Origin: Streptomyces sp. ISL-100
Lineage (GTDB): Bacteria; Actinomycetota; Actinomycetes; Streptomycetales; Streptomycetaceae
DNA length: 64,000 nt
NCBI RefSeq assembly: GCF_018614615.1
Contig: NZ_JAGGOK010000015.1
Location: 24,938 to 88,937, forward strand
Direction: 5' to 3'
The number at the start of each line of letters is the position of its first letter. Within the stretch, counting starts at the first letter, position 1. Below the pieces are notes generated by a model, which saw nothing but the letters and a program-made list of their open reading frames with translations, was not told the origin of the DNA and did not search any database. A program made the translations under genes and the position numbers. Of the stretch, positions 8,446 to 16,932 are shown one piece after another.

Positions 8446-11178
8446 GTGACACTGGGGTCCCGGGCTTTCTACGACCAGTTGCGTGCCCTGCAGCAACGCG
8501 CGGCCTCCGCACGCCGACGGGCTGGTCAACCGGGTTCACGGAAAGAGACGTGCAAGGCGCTCAAACAGCCTCCGTACAACACGAACTTGAGCGATCAGCG
8601 GATCAGCGACTGGCTACCGTCCGACCCACAGAAGGCCAAGGCTCCGAGCGACAACAGCGGGGACAGCGTTCTGGCGTTGGTGCGCCTGTGGAGTGCCTGG
8701 GCAGGCGAGGCACCTGATGAACGTCACTGGCGGAACCACTTGGAAGGTGCCCGGCCGGCACGGATTCCCAGGTCGGCGTCGGCTGCTCCGGGACGGCCGA
8801 TCCGTGAGTTCGCCGATCCGTTCGCCCTGGAGGTCCACGAGACGATCGATGGGGGCGTCGGTCCCGAACTGCCGATTTTGCCGGCCTACATCGAGCGGGA
8901 GCACGACCGGTGGCTTGCCGAGATCGTCCGACGTGTCGGCCGGAGAGGCGAAGCGACGGAGAACAGCACGATCGCCGTACTCGTCGGTGGATCCTCCACC
9001 GGGAAGACGAGAGCCTGCTGGGAGGCGCTCGGCCTGCTTCCCCCGGAGTGGCGTTTGTGGCACCCCCTCGCACCGAGCCCTTCGGAGGCGCTGATAGCCG
9101 GGTTGGACGTGGTCGAGCCATACACGGCGCTGTGGCTGAACGAGACCCAGCTCTTCCTGGGCGGCGACCACGGAGAGCAGGCGGCCACCCGGCTGCGTGA
9201 GGTGATCAACGATCCCCGGCGCGGCCCGCTGCTTGTCCTCGGAACGATCTGGCCCAAGGCCTGGGACGTTCTTGTCCGGCCCCCCAAGGCCGACGGCCCG
9301 GATCCGCACGTGCATGCCCGTGCTCTGCTCACTGGTAAGCACCGGCGGGTTCCCAGCGTCTTCACCGACGCGGACATGGGCGAGCTGCGCGTCCGTGCCG
9401 CGGGAGACAGACGCCTGCATGAGGCTTTGGAACGCGCCGAGCAGCGCCAGATCACCCAGTACCTCGCCGGCGGCCGTGCCCTCATGGAGCGCTACGACAC
9501 TGCCACGCCGCTGGAGAGAGCCGTGATCGAAGCGGCTATGGACGCCCGTCGCCTTGGACACGACATCGCTCTACCGCAGGAGCTGCTGGAAGCGGCAGTC
9601 GCCCACTACATGACCGATCAGCAGTACGAGATGGTGCTGGACGGTGAATTTCAGCTTGCCCTGGACGAGCTGGGGGAGCCGTTGCGCGGCACCCGTGGAC
9701 CTCTCACGCACATCACTGTCCGCAGGCTGGGAGAACCCCTTATTCGTACCGGGGCGTACAGGCTTGCGGATTACTTGGAGCAGCACGGCAGGGTGTCCCG
9801 CCGCACCGTCGCTCCGCCAGCCGGCTTGTGGGACGTCTTGGTTCGCCATGCCGCACGGATGTCCTTGATCAACTTGGCCGTCACGGCAAGGGAAAGGGGG
9901 CACCTTCGGATCGCGCTGTGCCTGCTCAAGACCGCAGCAGAAGCGGGAGACCCGAGGGCTGCGTCAGCGGCTGCCAACGTACTTGAGGAAGAAGAGTGGT
10001 ACGACGAGGCACTTTTGTGGTGTCTGCCCCGCGCGGAAGCCGGTGACTCAAAGGCCATGGTTCAGGTGGCGGGCATCCTGGAGAGGACGGACCGCCTGGC
10101 GGAAGCCATCGCCTGGTACGAGAAGGCCGGTGATGCGGGATACCCCAAGGCTTGGACATACGCCGGCTGGCACCTTCGGCAAGCCGGAAGGCGATCTGAA
10201 GCGTTGGCTTGCTACAGGCGTGCGATCGATGCTGGTGCAGCCGGCCGTCCTGCGGAGATCGCCGGGCTGCTGGCGGATATGGGCCAGGAAGAGGAAGCGC
10301 TTCCCTTCTACCAGCAGGCAGCCGAAGCGGATGGCGGGTATGCCATCAGCCGAGCCGCCGAATTGATGCGGCGCCGTGGTGACGACAGCGGAGAAGTGCT
10401 GACCTGGTTGTGCCACCGGGTCTATGAGGAGGACGCGAAGGACGACGGCTGGCTCCCCTGGGCGTGGAGCGCTCTGATTCAGCACATCATCGGAGACGCG
10501 ACGCTGCTACAGCACATGCGCACCCTTCTTGATCGTGACGACGCTGCGGCGCAACAATTTATGGCCATCCTGTGGGGCTGGGTGGGACACGAGGCCGAGG
10601 GCGGCCCCGGGCACGAACGTGCGGTCCGCGCAGCCGCCCCACCACCGATGCCCCAAGCCGCTGAGGCGCTTTGGCAAGAAGGGCGGCCGGAGGAAGCACT
10701 CGCCATTTACGAACACGCGGCAGGCGCCGGCGACCGGGACGCCTCGTCTCGTGTCGCTACCCTGCAGGAGCAGCTGGGGCGGCCGTCGGATGCTCTTGCC
10801 TGGCATCAGCGGGCAGCGGAAGAAGGGCACCTGGATGCCTTACGGCAGGTCGCTCGCCTGATGACTCCGGGCGAAGGCCCCGATGCGACGTTCGCCTGGC
10901 TGAAGTCGTGCGCGGATGACCACGCCGAGAAGGACTATCCGAATCACCGGTCCGTGGTGGCCGAACTGCTCCACGCCGCAGGGCGTACCGATGAAGCTCT
11001 CGACTGGCTCCGCAGCGCGTCCATAGCCGGTGACCCGTACGCCTCGAGTCAGTTCTCGGAGCTGTTGGTGCTGGCTGGCCGCACAGAGGAGGGGCAGCGC
11101 ATGCGGCGGTACGGCTGGGAACCCGACGGTGAAATCTCTGCACCGTGGAGCGCTGACCCAGCGAGCCGCCTTCGCTAG
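8446..11178 (+). CDS. P-loop NTPase with Sel1/TPR repeats (STAND-like)
   Basis: 910 residues from GTG 8446, preceded by GGCAGAGGGGGACGG. Residues 1-90 look like the small DNA-binding-type module found at the head of Streptomyces NB-ARC regulators (FYDQLRALQQRAASARRRAG). A P-loop GGSSTGKT lies near residue 180 and a plausible Walker B (TALWLNETQLFLGG) near 227. From about residue 480 to the end are repeated 36-residue helical units of Sel1/TPR type (AIAWYEKAGDAGYPKAW, ALACYRRAIDAGA, ALAWHQRAAEEGHLDA). This is the plan of STAND-type switch ATPases, which act in signalling, regulation or defence. The exact role is not known. No partner effector gene is adjacent. Confidence 0.8.
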   Translation: MTLGSRAFYDQLRALQQRAASARRRAGQPGSRKETCKALKQPPYNTNLSDQRISDWLPSDPQKAKAPSDNSGDSVLALVRLWSAWAGEAPDERHWRNHLEGARPARIPRSASAAPGRPIREFADPFALEVHETIDGGVGPELPILPAYIEREHDRWLAEIVRRVGRRGEATENSTIAVLVGGSSTGKTRACWEALGLLPPEWRLWHPLAPSPSEALIAGLDVVEPYTALWLNETQLFLGGDHGEQAATRLREVINDPRRGPLLVLGTIWPKAWDVLVRPPKADGPDPHVHARALLTGKHRRVPSVFTDADMGELRVRAAGDRRLHEALERAEQRQITQYLAGGRALMERYDTATPLERAVIEAAMDARRLGHDIALPQELLEAAVAHYMTDQQYEMVLDGEFQLALDELGEPLRGTRGPLTHITVRRLGEPLIRTGAYRLADYLEQHGRVSRRTVAPPAGLWDVLVRHAARMSLINLAVTARERGHLRIALCLLKTAAEAGDPRAASAAANVLEEEEWYDEALLWCLPRAEAGDSKAMVQVAGILERTDRLAEAIAWYEKAGDAGYPKAWTYAGWHLRQAGRRSEALACYRRAIDAGAAGRPAEIAGLLADMGQEEEALPFYQQAAEADGGYAISRAAELMRRRGDDSGEVLTWLCHRVYEEDAKDDGWLPWAWSALIQHIIGDATLLQHMRTLLDRDDAAAQQFMAILWGWVGHEAEGGPGHERAVRAAAPPPMPQAAEALWQEGRPEEALAIYEHAAGAGDRDASSRVATLQEQLGRPSDALAWHQRAAEEGHLDALRQVARLMTPGEGPDATFAWLKSCADDHAEKDYPNHRSVVAELLHAAGRTDEALDWLRSASIAGDPYASSQFSELLVLAGRTEEGQRMRRYGWEPDGEISAPWSADPASRLR

Positions 11179-11220
11179 CCCGAGACAGCGATCAACTTCC
11201 GATGAAGAGACGGTGACGAG

Positions 11221-11355
11221 TCAGAGGGAGATGATTCGGACGCGGTCACCGCAGAGTTTGGTCATGTCGTCGCTGTCGGATGTCAGCAGTGCGACCGGCC
11301 CTGGCTGGCGCAGTGCCACTTCGGCCACGGTGGCGTCGATGGCGTACTTGTGGCC
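11221..11355 (-). pseudogene. C-terminal remnant of a PIN-domain (VapC-type) toxin
   Basis: The last 44 codons before the stop at 11221 read HGHKYAIDATVAEVALR...VALLTSDSDDMTKLCG...VRIISL. This is the typical end of a PIN ribonuclease: the Asp of the YAIDA motif and the TSDxDD motif supply two of the acidic metal ligands. The N-terminal half is missing and the sequence runs directly into a BrkB gene fragment in a different frame. No antitoxin is present. Confidence 0.65.
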
Positions 11356-11362
11356 GTGCAGG

Positions 11363-12035
11363 CCAACGGGGAGAAGACGAGCCGGGAGAAGACCCTCAGA
11401 CTGAGCAGCCCGATCACGGTGGTCACCGCGCCGGGAAACAGGGCGCGCCAGCGGAGCCGCCCGCCAAGCAGCAATCGCTGCGACCACCAGAAGAACAGGA
11501 CGGCGCTCAGCGCAGCGGCGAACGCGCCCGCCGGGGACTCTCGTCGCAGCGTGGTGGTCGCGGAGACGAAGAGGTAGCCGGTGAGCACGCCGAGCCACAC
11601 CACATGCCGCCACCTGGCCCACCAGCGGCCTGGCGGCAGATCCCAGACCTTCTCGTAGCCGGCCTGCACCGCCGCTGCGAAGGCCAGGCCGAAGACAGCG
11701 AGGGCAACAATGCCGAACACGGTCGTCGTCCGCAGGGCCTGGCCGGGCCGGGTGAACAGCTGCTCCACCACTTCTCTGGAGGCGGCCGAAACGCCGATTC
11801 CTTCCCCCAGCCACTGCCCGAACCCCCGCCCGCGTTCGGGATCGCCCGAGGAAACGATGATCAGCAGCGGCACCAGTGTGAGAAACCCCAGCGCCGCGAA
11901 GCCCAGCGAACGCGGCCCCAACTCCAGATCGCTGCTCCGACGCCACCCGCGGCCGACCGGTGAATGGCTGATCGCGCGGCGTAGCCGTCCGAACAGAGAT
12001 GGGCGACCTGCTGCATTGGATGGCTTCATTGGCAT
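11363..12035 (-). pseudogene. YihY/BrkB-family membrane protein, 3'-truncated
   Basis: From ATG 12035 about 220 residues match the YihY/BrkB (formerly RNase BN) membrane family: several hydrophobic helices (LGFAALGFLTLVPLLIIV, VFGIVALAVFGLAFAAAV, LFPGAVTTVIGLLSLRVFSRLVFSPL) and an SSGDPERGRGFGQW segment. The family normally continues for another 60-80 residues after the FSPL helix. Here the similarity stops near 11365 and the DNA becomes the PIN-toxin tail. Loss of the last helices makes a working protein unlikely. Confidence 0.7.
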
Positions 12036-12190
12036 GCCTGTCGACTACCACGGTCGATACCGTCGCCGCGCGAGGGTGCGGCGTGCAGGTTCCCGGATAG
12101 CCTGGAAGAGCAAAGGGCTACCGGTCTCGGCTGGTTGCGACCCCCTGCGGGGAGGTTCGAACCGACCGGGTGAACGGCAGGAGGGCAGCC

Positions 12191-12547
12191 ATGATCCAGG
12201 CAGCCGATATCCGTGAGTGGCGCAACCGCAACGTCGTCGATCCAAGGGGCCACAAGATCGGCCTGCTCGAAGCGATCTACGTGGACACCACCACTGACGA
12301 GCCGGCCATAGCCACGGTCCGGACCGGACTCCTTACCCGTCACCGCTTGGCCTTCGTCCCCCTCGACGACGCGATCCTCGGGCCGGACTACCTCAAGGTC
12401 TTCTACGCGAGGGCACTGGTGAGGAAGGCACCCTCGATCGGCATGGACGACATCCTGCCCGCCGAGGCAGAGGAAACGATCTTCAAGCACTACGACATGC
12501 CCTACCAGCCGGGGGCAGGCGGCGAACGGCAACTCGCACGCCGCTGA
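12191..12547 (+). CDS. PRC-barrel domain protein (copy 1)
   Basis: 118 residues from ATG 12191 with AGGAGGGCAGCC in front. The core is VVDPRGHKIGLLEAIYVDTTTDEPAIATV, the PRC-barrel beta fold known from RimM and photosynthetic reaction-centre H subunits. The tail is polar (GGERQLARR). It is about 85 percent identical by eye to the product of 16933-17289, encoded in the opposite direction. A small membrane protein gene follows 35 bp downstream. Such proteins are common near general-stress genes in Streptomyces; their ligand is unknown. Confidence 0.85.
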   Translation: MIQAADIREWRNRNVVDPRGHKIGLLEAIYVDTTTDEPAIATVRTGLLTRHRLAFVPLDDAILGPDYLKVFYARALVRKAPSIGMDDILPAEAEETIFKHYDMPYQPGAGGERQLARR

Positions 12548-12582
12548 CCGCCCACGCTCAGCCCGAAGGAGGCGTCCGTGTC

Positions 12583-12753
12583 ATGGCTCTCTTCCTGCTC
12601 CTCGTCCTGGTGGCCGTCGTGCTGGGAATCATCGGCGCGGTGGCAGAGGGCCTGGGCTATCTGCTGATCATCGGCATCGTGCTCCTCGTGGCCGACCTGG
12701 CCTTCATCGCCGTGCGATGGTCCAAGCGCTCTGGTCGGCGCCCCATCCGATGA
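12583..12753 (+). CDS. 56-aa hydrophobic membrane protein (intact copy)
   Basis: ATG 12583 follows CGAAGGAGGCG. The product is almost entirely two membrane helices (LFLLLVLVAVVLGIIGAVAEG and LGYLLIIGIVLLVADLAFIAV) with a basic tail (RWSKRSGRRPIR). It is likely co-transcribed with the PRC-barrel gene. A decayed homologue stands in the same relation to the second PRC-barrel gene (16723-16887, minus strand), so the two genes travel as a unit. Confidence 0.75.
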   Translation: MALFLLLVLVAVVLGIIGAVAEGLGYLLIIGIVLLVADLAFIAVRWSKRSGRRPIR

Positions 12754-12830
12754 CGCCGGCAGGTAACTGCCCCTTTGTGACAGGGTGTTTCCGCGAGATG
12801 GGGCACGCGGAGGGCACGGAGCCCCTGAAG

Positions 12831-12922
12831 AGGTCTAGACAGCAAGTAAGGCCCAGGTCTCTGACCTGGGCCTTCGTTGCGGAGCGGGTGACGAGAATCG
12901 AGCTCGCGCTCTGAACTTGGGG
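12831..12922. repeat. att remnant A: partial tRNA-Gly 3' half plus its terminator hairpin
   Basis: Contains AGGTCTAGAC, a hairpin (AAGGCCCAGGTC/GACCTGGGCCTT) and then the reverse complement of the T arm and anticodon 3' side of tRNA-Gly (12884-12922) with about three mismatches to the intact gene at 34916-34989. Homology ends in the anticodon loop. It is the oldest-looking of three such copies and probably marks the outer edge of an integrated island. The rest of the gap between 12753 and 13176 shows no gene. Confidence 0.75.
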
Positions 12923-13175
12923 ATCGCCGACTCCTGGGGCATCGGCATGCCTCTTGACCTGCGAATATTCCCTGCCAGGCGGCTCGGCGCGAGGGTCTTG
13001 CCGAGCCCGTATTGACCGCAGGGCATGGATGGGGCACGCGCCTGCTGGCTGGCAGGCATAGAGCTGGACTGAAAAGGGGGGCCTCGCGACCGCCCGACGC
13101 GCGGTATTCCACCACGTCGGCATCCTGGTCAGGTCCTCCGCAGTACCGGAGATCTCCACGACTAGCCTCCGCATC

Positions 13176-14006
13176 ATGCTGCGTATCGCCGACAACCGCA
13201 CCGGCCGCTTCGTGGAGATTCCTTCCGCACACCGCCACCTGCTGCGCATCTGCGTCCATCTGCCGGTCATCGACACCGGGATCGGCGCGGTGCACCTGCG
13301 GGCGCCCTTGACCGGTGACGTACTGGCGCGCACCGCGGAGCTGCATGGCCTGCAGTCCCTCACGGTCCTCACCGTGCCGGACCTGCCGCATGAGCAAGCC
13401 CAGGCGCTCGATCGCGCCATGGCCCTTCTCGGCATCCACCCGCCCGCCACCGTCGGTGTTCACGATGTGGCCGAGACGCTTTGCGCCGCTGCCGATGTGC
13501 ACCTGCTCGCTCACGGCACCCCCGGACGGGACGCCGTCGGCGGGGTCTGGATCGACGTGGGCCAGGTCAGCCCAGCACCCCCGGACGGGGGTGTCCCGGA
13601 CCGTGGCCACCTCCTCGCCTCGGGTCTCCTTGACGCATTCGCCCCAGCGGGAACCGATCCGCTGGCTGTGAGGATGCTGTTGCTCGGCCACGACTTCCGC
13701 ACGCCGGTCACGGTCACCAGCACCGCGCTCGCCGAGGCCCGGCGGATGCTGAGCCACTGGCGGGAGCAGGTGGCCGATTGGGCGCAGGAGCCGTCCAGGC
13801 CGATCCCCGCAGACGTGCTGCGACAGGCTCATGCCGCGCTCGCCGATGATCTCGGCGTCCCCGCTGTCCTGGAGATGCTGGACGGTATGGCGACGCGCGC
13901 CGACGTGCCGGCCGGTGCCAAGTTCGAGACGTTCGCATTTCTCGACCGCGTCCTCGGACTGGACCTCGCGCGCCAAGTGGGCCACCAGCCCTGGGCGACG
14001 CCATGA
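13176..14006 (+). CDS. cysteinyl-tRNA-synthetase-like protein without catalytic motifs
   Basis: 276 residues. The C-terminal 70 residues (VLRQAHAALADDLGVPAVLEMLD...FLDRVLGLDLAR) resemble the helical region of CysRS and MshC that follows the catalytic fold. The N-terminal part starts MLRIADNRTGRFVEIP and resembles the same family only weakly. No HIGH or KMSKS signature and no obvious zinc-binding Cys set is seen, so aminoacylation is unlikely. It overlaps the following sixA-like gene by four bases (ATGA), so the two are one transcription unit. The family assignment is tentative. Confidence 0.55.
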   Translation: MLRIADNRTGRFVEIPSAHRHLLRICVHLPVIDTGIGAVHLRAPLTGDVLARTAELHGLQSLTVLTVPDLPHEQAQALDRAMALLGIHPPATVGVHDVAETLCAAADVHLLAHGTPGRDAVGGVWIDVGQVSPAPPDGGVPDRGHLLASGLLDAFAPAGTDPLAVRMLLLGHDFRTPVTVTSTALAEARRMLSHWREQVADWAQEPSRPIPADVLRQAHAALADDLGVPAVLEMLDGMATRADVPAGAKFETFAFLDRVLGLDLARQVGHQPWATP

Positions 14007-14533
14007 CGTCGGGCAACCCCCGGCGCCTGGTCGTCCTGCGGCACGCCAAGTCCGCCTGGCCGGATCTGCCCGACTCCGAGCGGCCGCTCGCCCCGCGCGG
14101 CCGCCGCGACGCCCCGGCAGCCGGCCGCTGGCTGCGCGAGGCCGGCTGCGTTCCCGACCTCGTCGTGTGTTCCTCCGCCCGTCGCACCCGCCAGACGTGG
14201 GACCTCGTAGCGGCCGAGTTCGGCACCACCACGCCGGCGATCCACGATGCACGCCTCTACGGGGCGAGCGCTGAGGAATTGCTCGGCGTCGTACGGGAGA
14301 TCCCCGCGCAGGTGCGGACGCTGATGGTGATCGGGCACAACCCCGGCGTGCAGGAGCTGGTTCTGCTGCTTGCCGGTGAGGCGGAAGGCTACGCGCTGGA
14401 TCAGGCCCGTACGAAGTTCCCGACGTCCGCGATCGCCGTGCTGGGCGTGCCAGGGCCCTGGTCGTCCCTCGAACCGGGTGCTGCCCGGCTGACCGACATG
14501 GTCGTGCCTCGCGGAGGCGGGGGCCAGGCGTGA
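14003..14533 (+). CDS. sixA: SixA-type phosphohistidine phosphatase
   Basis: 176 residues of the histidine-phosphatase fold: catalytic RHAKSAW near the start (His15 or so), the second Arg in SSARRTRQTWDL, and the second His in MVIGHNPGVQEL. SixA enzymes remove phosphate from phosphohistidine proteins such as HPt domains or PTS components, or act on small phosphoesters. The partner is not visible. Start ATG 14003 overlaps the stop of the CysRS-like gene. Confidence 0.88.
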   Translation: MTSGNPRRLVVLRHAKSAWPDLPDSERPLAPRGRRDAPAAGRWLREAGCVPDLVVCSSARRTRQTWDLVAAEFGTTTPAIHDARLYGASAEELLGVVREIPAQVRTLMVIGHNPGVQELVLLLAGEAEGYALDQARTKFPTSAIAVLGVPGPWSSLEPGAARLTDMVVPRGGGGQA

Positions 14534-14591
14534 GACACACCTGCTCGCGGCTGATGACGCGATACCGCCTGGCACCCCGAGTCGGTGGCAG

Positions 14592-14966
14592 TCACGTTGT
14601 ATCTCGGTGCGGCTGGGCAGTGGTGCGTTCTCTTCCGTCCGGAGGGAGGTTGCGCCGGTAGAAGCGTCGGTACGCGCGGACCGAGGGGCCGTCAGCCGCT
14701 GACCACAGATCTTTGGCCACAGGCCGCCTCCACCGCAGGACATCCAGGTCGGATGCCGCGTTGCGCCGCACCAGGCGCCGCAGGAACGCCGCCCACAGCC
14801 GGTTGACCGGCCACAGCAGCCAGTCCGGTCCGAGCTTGCGTACGACGACGGCCCACATCGCGATCGTCAGGCCGGGCCCCACCGGGCTCACGGCGGCGAT
14901 CACGGTCAGCAGCGGTGGCCTGGTGTCCTGCTGGGGCTTGAACCGCGGGTACGCATCTCGTTTCAC
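14592..14966 (-). CDS. hypothetical protein with one or two hydrophobic segments
   Basis: Up to 124 residues from GTG 14966. A hydrophobic stretch (PLLTVIAAVSPVGPGLTIAMWAVVV) is followed by a basic region rich in Arg and Trp (NRLWAAFLRRLVRRN). No clear ribosome-binding site and no recognised family. It could be a small membrane protein or a remnant. It is convergent with the sixA-like gene. Confidence 0.4.
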   Translation of the reverse strand: MKRDAYPRFKPQQDTRPPLLTVIAAVSPVGPGLTIAMWAVVVRKLGPDWLLWPVNRLWAAFLRRLVRRNAASDLDVLRWRRPVAKDLWSAADGPSVRAYRRFYRRNLPPDGRERTTAQPHRDTT

Positions 14967-15132
14967 GGCTGGTACCGGAAGCAGATGAAGAAACCTTACA
15001 AGCTGGGGTTTTGCTCAACTCCAGCCGCCGCCGACGGCACTCAAACGGAGCACGGGGCAGCGCCATTGGCTTTCCGGCGTACCCCGGCGATCCTGGCGGG
15101 CATCCGAGTGCGAATCTGCCGCCAGCACGGGC

Positions 15133-15633
15133 TTAAGGGCGTCCGCCGCCCCGAGGTTCGGAGTCCGCTAGGGCCTGATGCCGGTGTCGGTGAGTCTGTT
15201 CTGCCGATGTGCAGTTGCCGTCCTGTACGGCCATGGTCATCGCGGCGCGCGCGGCCGGCGCGGGGGCCTCTGGCGGGATCACCAGGAAGGAGAAGTGGTC
15301 CTGGGGCCCGCGAGTGATGATCATTGTGCCGTCGTCGACGGCGGACCAGTCGATGCGGACCATGCGGTCGTCGATGACCAGGTGGCCCGGAGCGTCGTCC
15401 CAGGCGCTCGCGTCCAGACCGACGCGTGCGACGGGCCCAAGCCGGGCGGTCAGGGCGGTGATCAAGCCCGGCAGTTGGGTTTTGAGCTCACGGGTGCGTG
15501 GCCACCACGCGCCGTCGAACAGCCCGACACGGCTGGAGGTTGTCTCCATCCTCAGAACGGCCGCGCCGGGAACAACCGGCTGATCGCTTGTGTCCGCGAG
15601 GAGCAGGAGAGGAGCCGGGATGTCGACGGTCAT
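15133..15633 (-). CDS. DUF5994 family protein (copy 1)
   Basis: 166 residues from ATG 15633, with GAGGGGCGG upstream. It shows the family pattern: an opening beta strand, the conserved VGLFDGAWWPRTREL motif, then LPGLITAL, VARVGLDASAWDD, MVRIDW and FLVIPPEAPAPAARAAM. DUF5994 proteins are soluble actinobacterial proteins without known activity. It lies in one minus-strand run with a small membrane protein and a second DUF5994 gene at 15953-16549; the two are diverged paralogues. Confidence 0.8.
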   Translation of the reverse strand: MTVDIPAPLLLLADTSDQPVVPGAAVLRMETTSSRVGLFDGAWWPRTRELKTQLPGLITALTARLGPVARVGLDASAWDDAPGHLVIDDRMVRIDWSAVDDGTMIITRGPQDHFSFLVIPPEAPAPAARAAMTMAVQDGNCTSAEQTHRHRHQALADSEPRGGGRP

Positions 15634-15686
15634 GACCTGCCGCCCCTCTGAGGACTTTCCTGCACGGGCGGACTGCGCATGGTGTC

Positions 15687-15947
15687 TCACTTCCGGGCGC
15701 GACGGCGCGGCCAGAGCCGCCCGAAGCCTGCGATGCGATGGTCGCGGTGAACGCCAGTGGCACTCGAAGCCGCGTGTCCGCGGGAATCGGGCGGATCCGC
15801 CGTGGGCCGGGTGCGAAGGTTCGACTTGGCGCGGCCGTAGGGGAAGGCAGCGATGCGTTCGTCGTGCTGGGAGTTGAGCATGTGAATCGCGAGCGTGCCC
15901 AGAGCTATCATCGCCAGGATCACGAGCACGGTGACGAAGGTGTCCAT
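15687..15947 (-). CDS. 86-aa single-pass membrane protein
   Basis: ATG 15947. An N-terminal membrane helix (FVTVLVILAMIALGTLAIHML) is followed by a polar, basic tail (NSQHDERIAAFPYGRAK...). It stands between two DUF5994 genes on the same strand, six bases downstream of the first, so it is probably in their operon. The hydrophobic segment plus the QHDERIAAF motif recurs in Streptomyces hypotheticals as I recall. The C-terminal 30 residues are low in conservation signals. Confidence 0.6.
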   Translation of the reverse strand: MDTFVTVLVILAMIALGTLAIHMLNSQHDERIAAFPYGRAKSNLRTRPTADPPDSRGHAASSATGVHRDHRIAGFGRLWPRRRARK

Positions 15948-15952
15948 GATCG

Positions 15953-16549
15953 TCACATCCCTTCCGTCGGATCCGGTACCTGAGCAATGTCTGCCGGGGC
16001 AGGCAAAGGCGAGGTCGGTTGGCGCGCTCCGTGACCGCCTTCGGAGTCCCAGACCCTCTCCCGGGTCGCGTCCCACTCGGCCTCGGCGGCGATCCAGTAG
16101 AGCTCGGCCTCCTGGATCAAGCCGCTCGCGGTGAAACTGCGCAACGGATCAGTGGGCGCGGCCATCAGACGGGCCGCTGTGCCGGGGCTGGTCTCGGGTG
16201 GGATCACGAGCAGGTCCCAGCGGCCGGCGGTGTAGGAGAGCAGCAGCAGTTTGTGCGGGTCCTGCTCGGCCTTGAACCAGCCCACGTGGACCACATGCCC
16301 GTGGACGGGCACCTTGCGTGGGATGACTGGCCAGAACGTGGGGTTCACAGTGACGCGAGTGATCCGCCCCCACATGGGGTCCAGTACGGCCGTCAGCGCG
16401 GGAAGTTCCGCCGCGAGGTCGCGGGACCGGGGCCACCACGCACCGTCGATCAGAGCCGGAGCCGTGCCGGCCGGCGCCAGCACGAGTCGGAGGGGCGGCG
16501 AAGAGGTCCGGTCTTCGGCCGCAGGCGTATACAAAATGGTCGCGGTCAT
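15953..16549 (-). CDS. DUF5994 family protein (copy 2)
   Basis: 198 residues from ATG 16549. It has the same motif order as the protein of 15133-15633: LRLVLAP, LIDGAWWPRSRDLAAELPAL, ITRVTVNPTFWP, VVHVGWF, LLVIPPETSPGTAARLM, then a C-terminal WIAAEAEWD helix. It is probably the first gene of the DUF5994/small-membrane/DUF5994 operon. Function is unknown; the double WWPRS and VIPPE motifs suggest a conserved binding surface. Confidence 0.8.
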   Translation of the reverse strand: MTATILYTPAAEDRTSSPPLRLVLAPAGTAPALIDGAWWPRSRDLAAELPALTAVLDPMWGRITRVTVNPTFWPVIPRKVPVHGHVVHVGWFKAEQDPHKLLLLSYTAGRWDLLVIPPETSPGTAARLMAAPTDPLRSFTASGLIQEAELYWIAAEAEWDATRERVWDSEGGHGARQPTSPLPAPADIAQVPDPTEGM

Positions 16550-16722
16550 GACGCGGACCCTGCCCCGGGCCGGTGCAGGCCGGCCCGGTGTTGTGAATCG
16601 CCGGAGACGACACGAGCGTGAAAGCTGGTGTGCGAAGTGTCCTCGGTAACTTCAGGATACTTCTGGACAGGGCCCGACGGACCGATGCGGAGCGATGGGT
16701 TGAACGGTGTGCGGGAGCCCCG

Positions 16723-16887
16723 TCAGCGGATGGGACGCCGCACGAGCGCGCCGGGACCGTCGCACGCCGATGAAGGCGACATCGGCCACAAGGAGCACGA
16801 TGCCGATGATCAGAGATAGCCAGGCCATCTGCCGCGACGCCGATGAGCCCAAGTGCGACGGACACCAGGAAGCAGGAAGAGCGCCAT
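16723..16887 (-). pseudogene. decayed copy of the 56-aa membrane protein gene
   Basis: On the minus strand ATG 16887 follows AAAGGAGGTGCTCGGGTG. The first codons match the intact gene at 12583 (MALFLL), but small deletions then shift the frame, and the later parts (VALGLIG, LSLIIGIVLLVADVAFIGV, RRPIR stop at 16723) are in different frames. The span is 165 bp against 171 bp in the intact copy. It follows PRC-barrel copy 2, as the intact gene follows copy 1. Confidence 0.75.
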
Positions 16888-16932
16888 CACCCGAGCACCT
16901 CCTTTGTACTGAGCTGTACTGAGCGCGGGCGG

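Noticed and set aside
12657..14540. 627-codon minus-strand frame
   Set aside because: Antisense of the CysRS-like and sixA-like genes. No recognisable domain, arginine-rich low-complexity composition.
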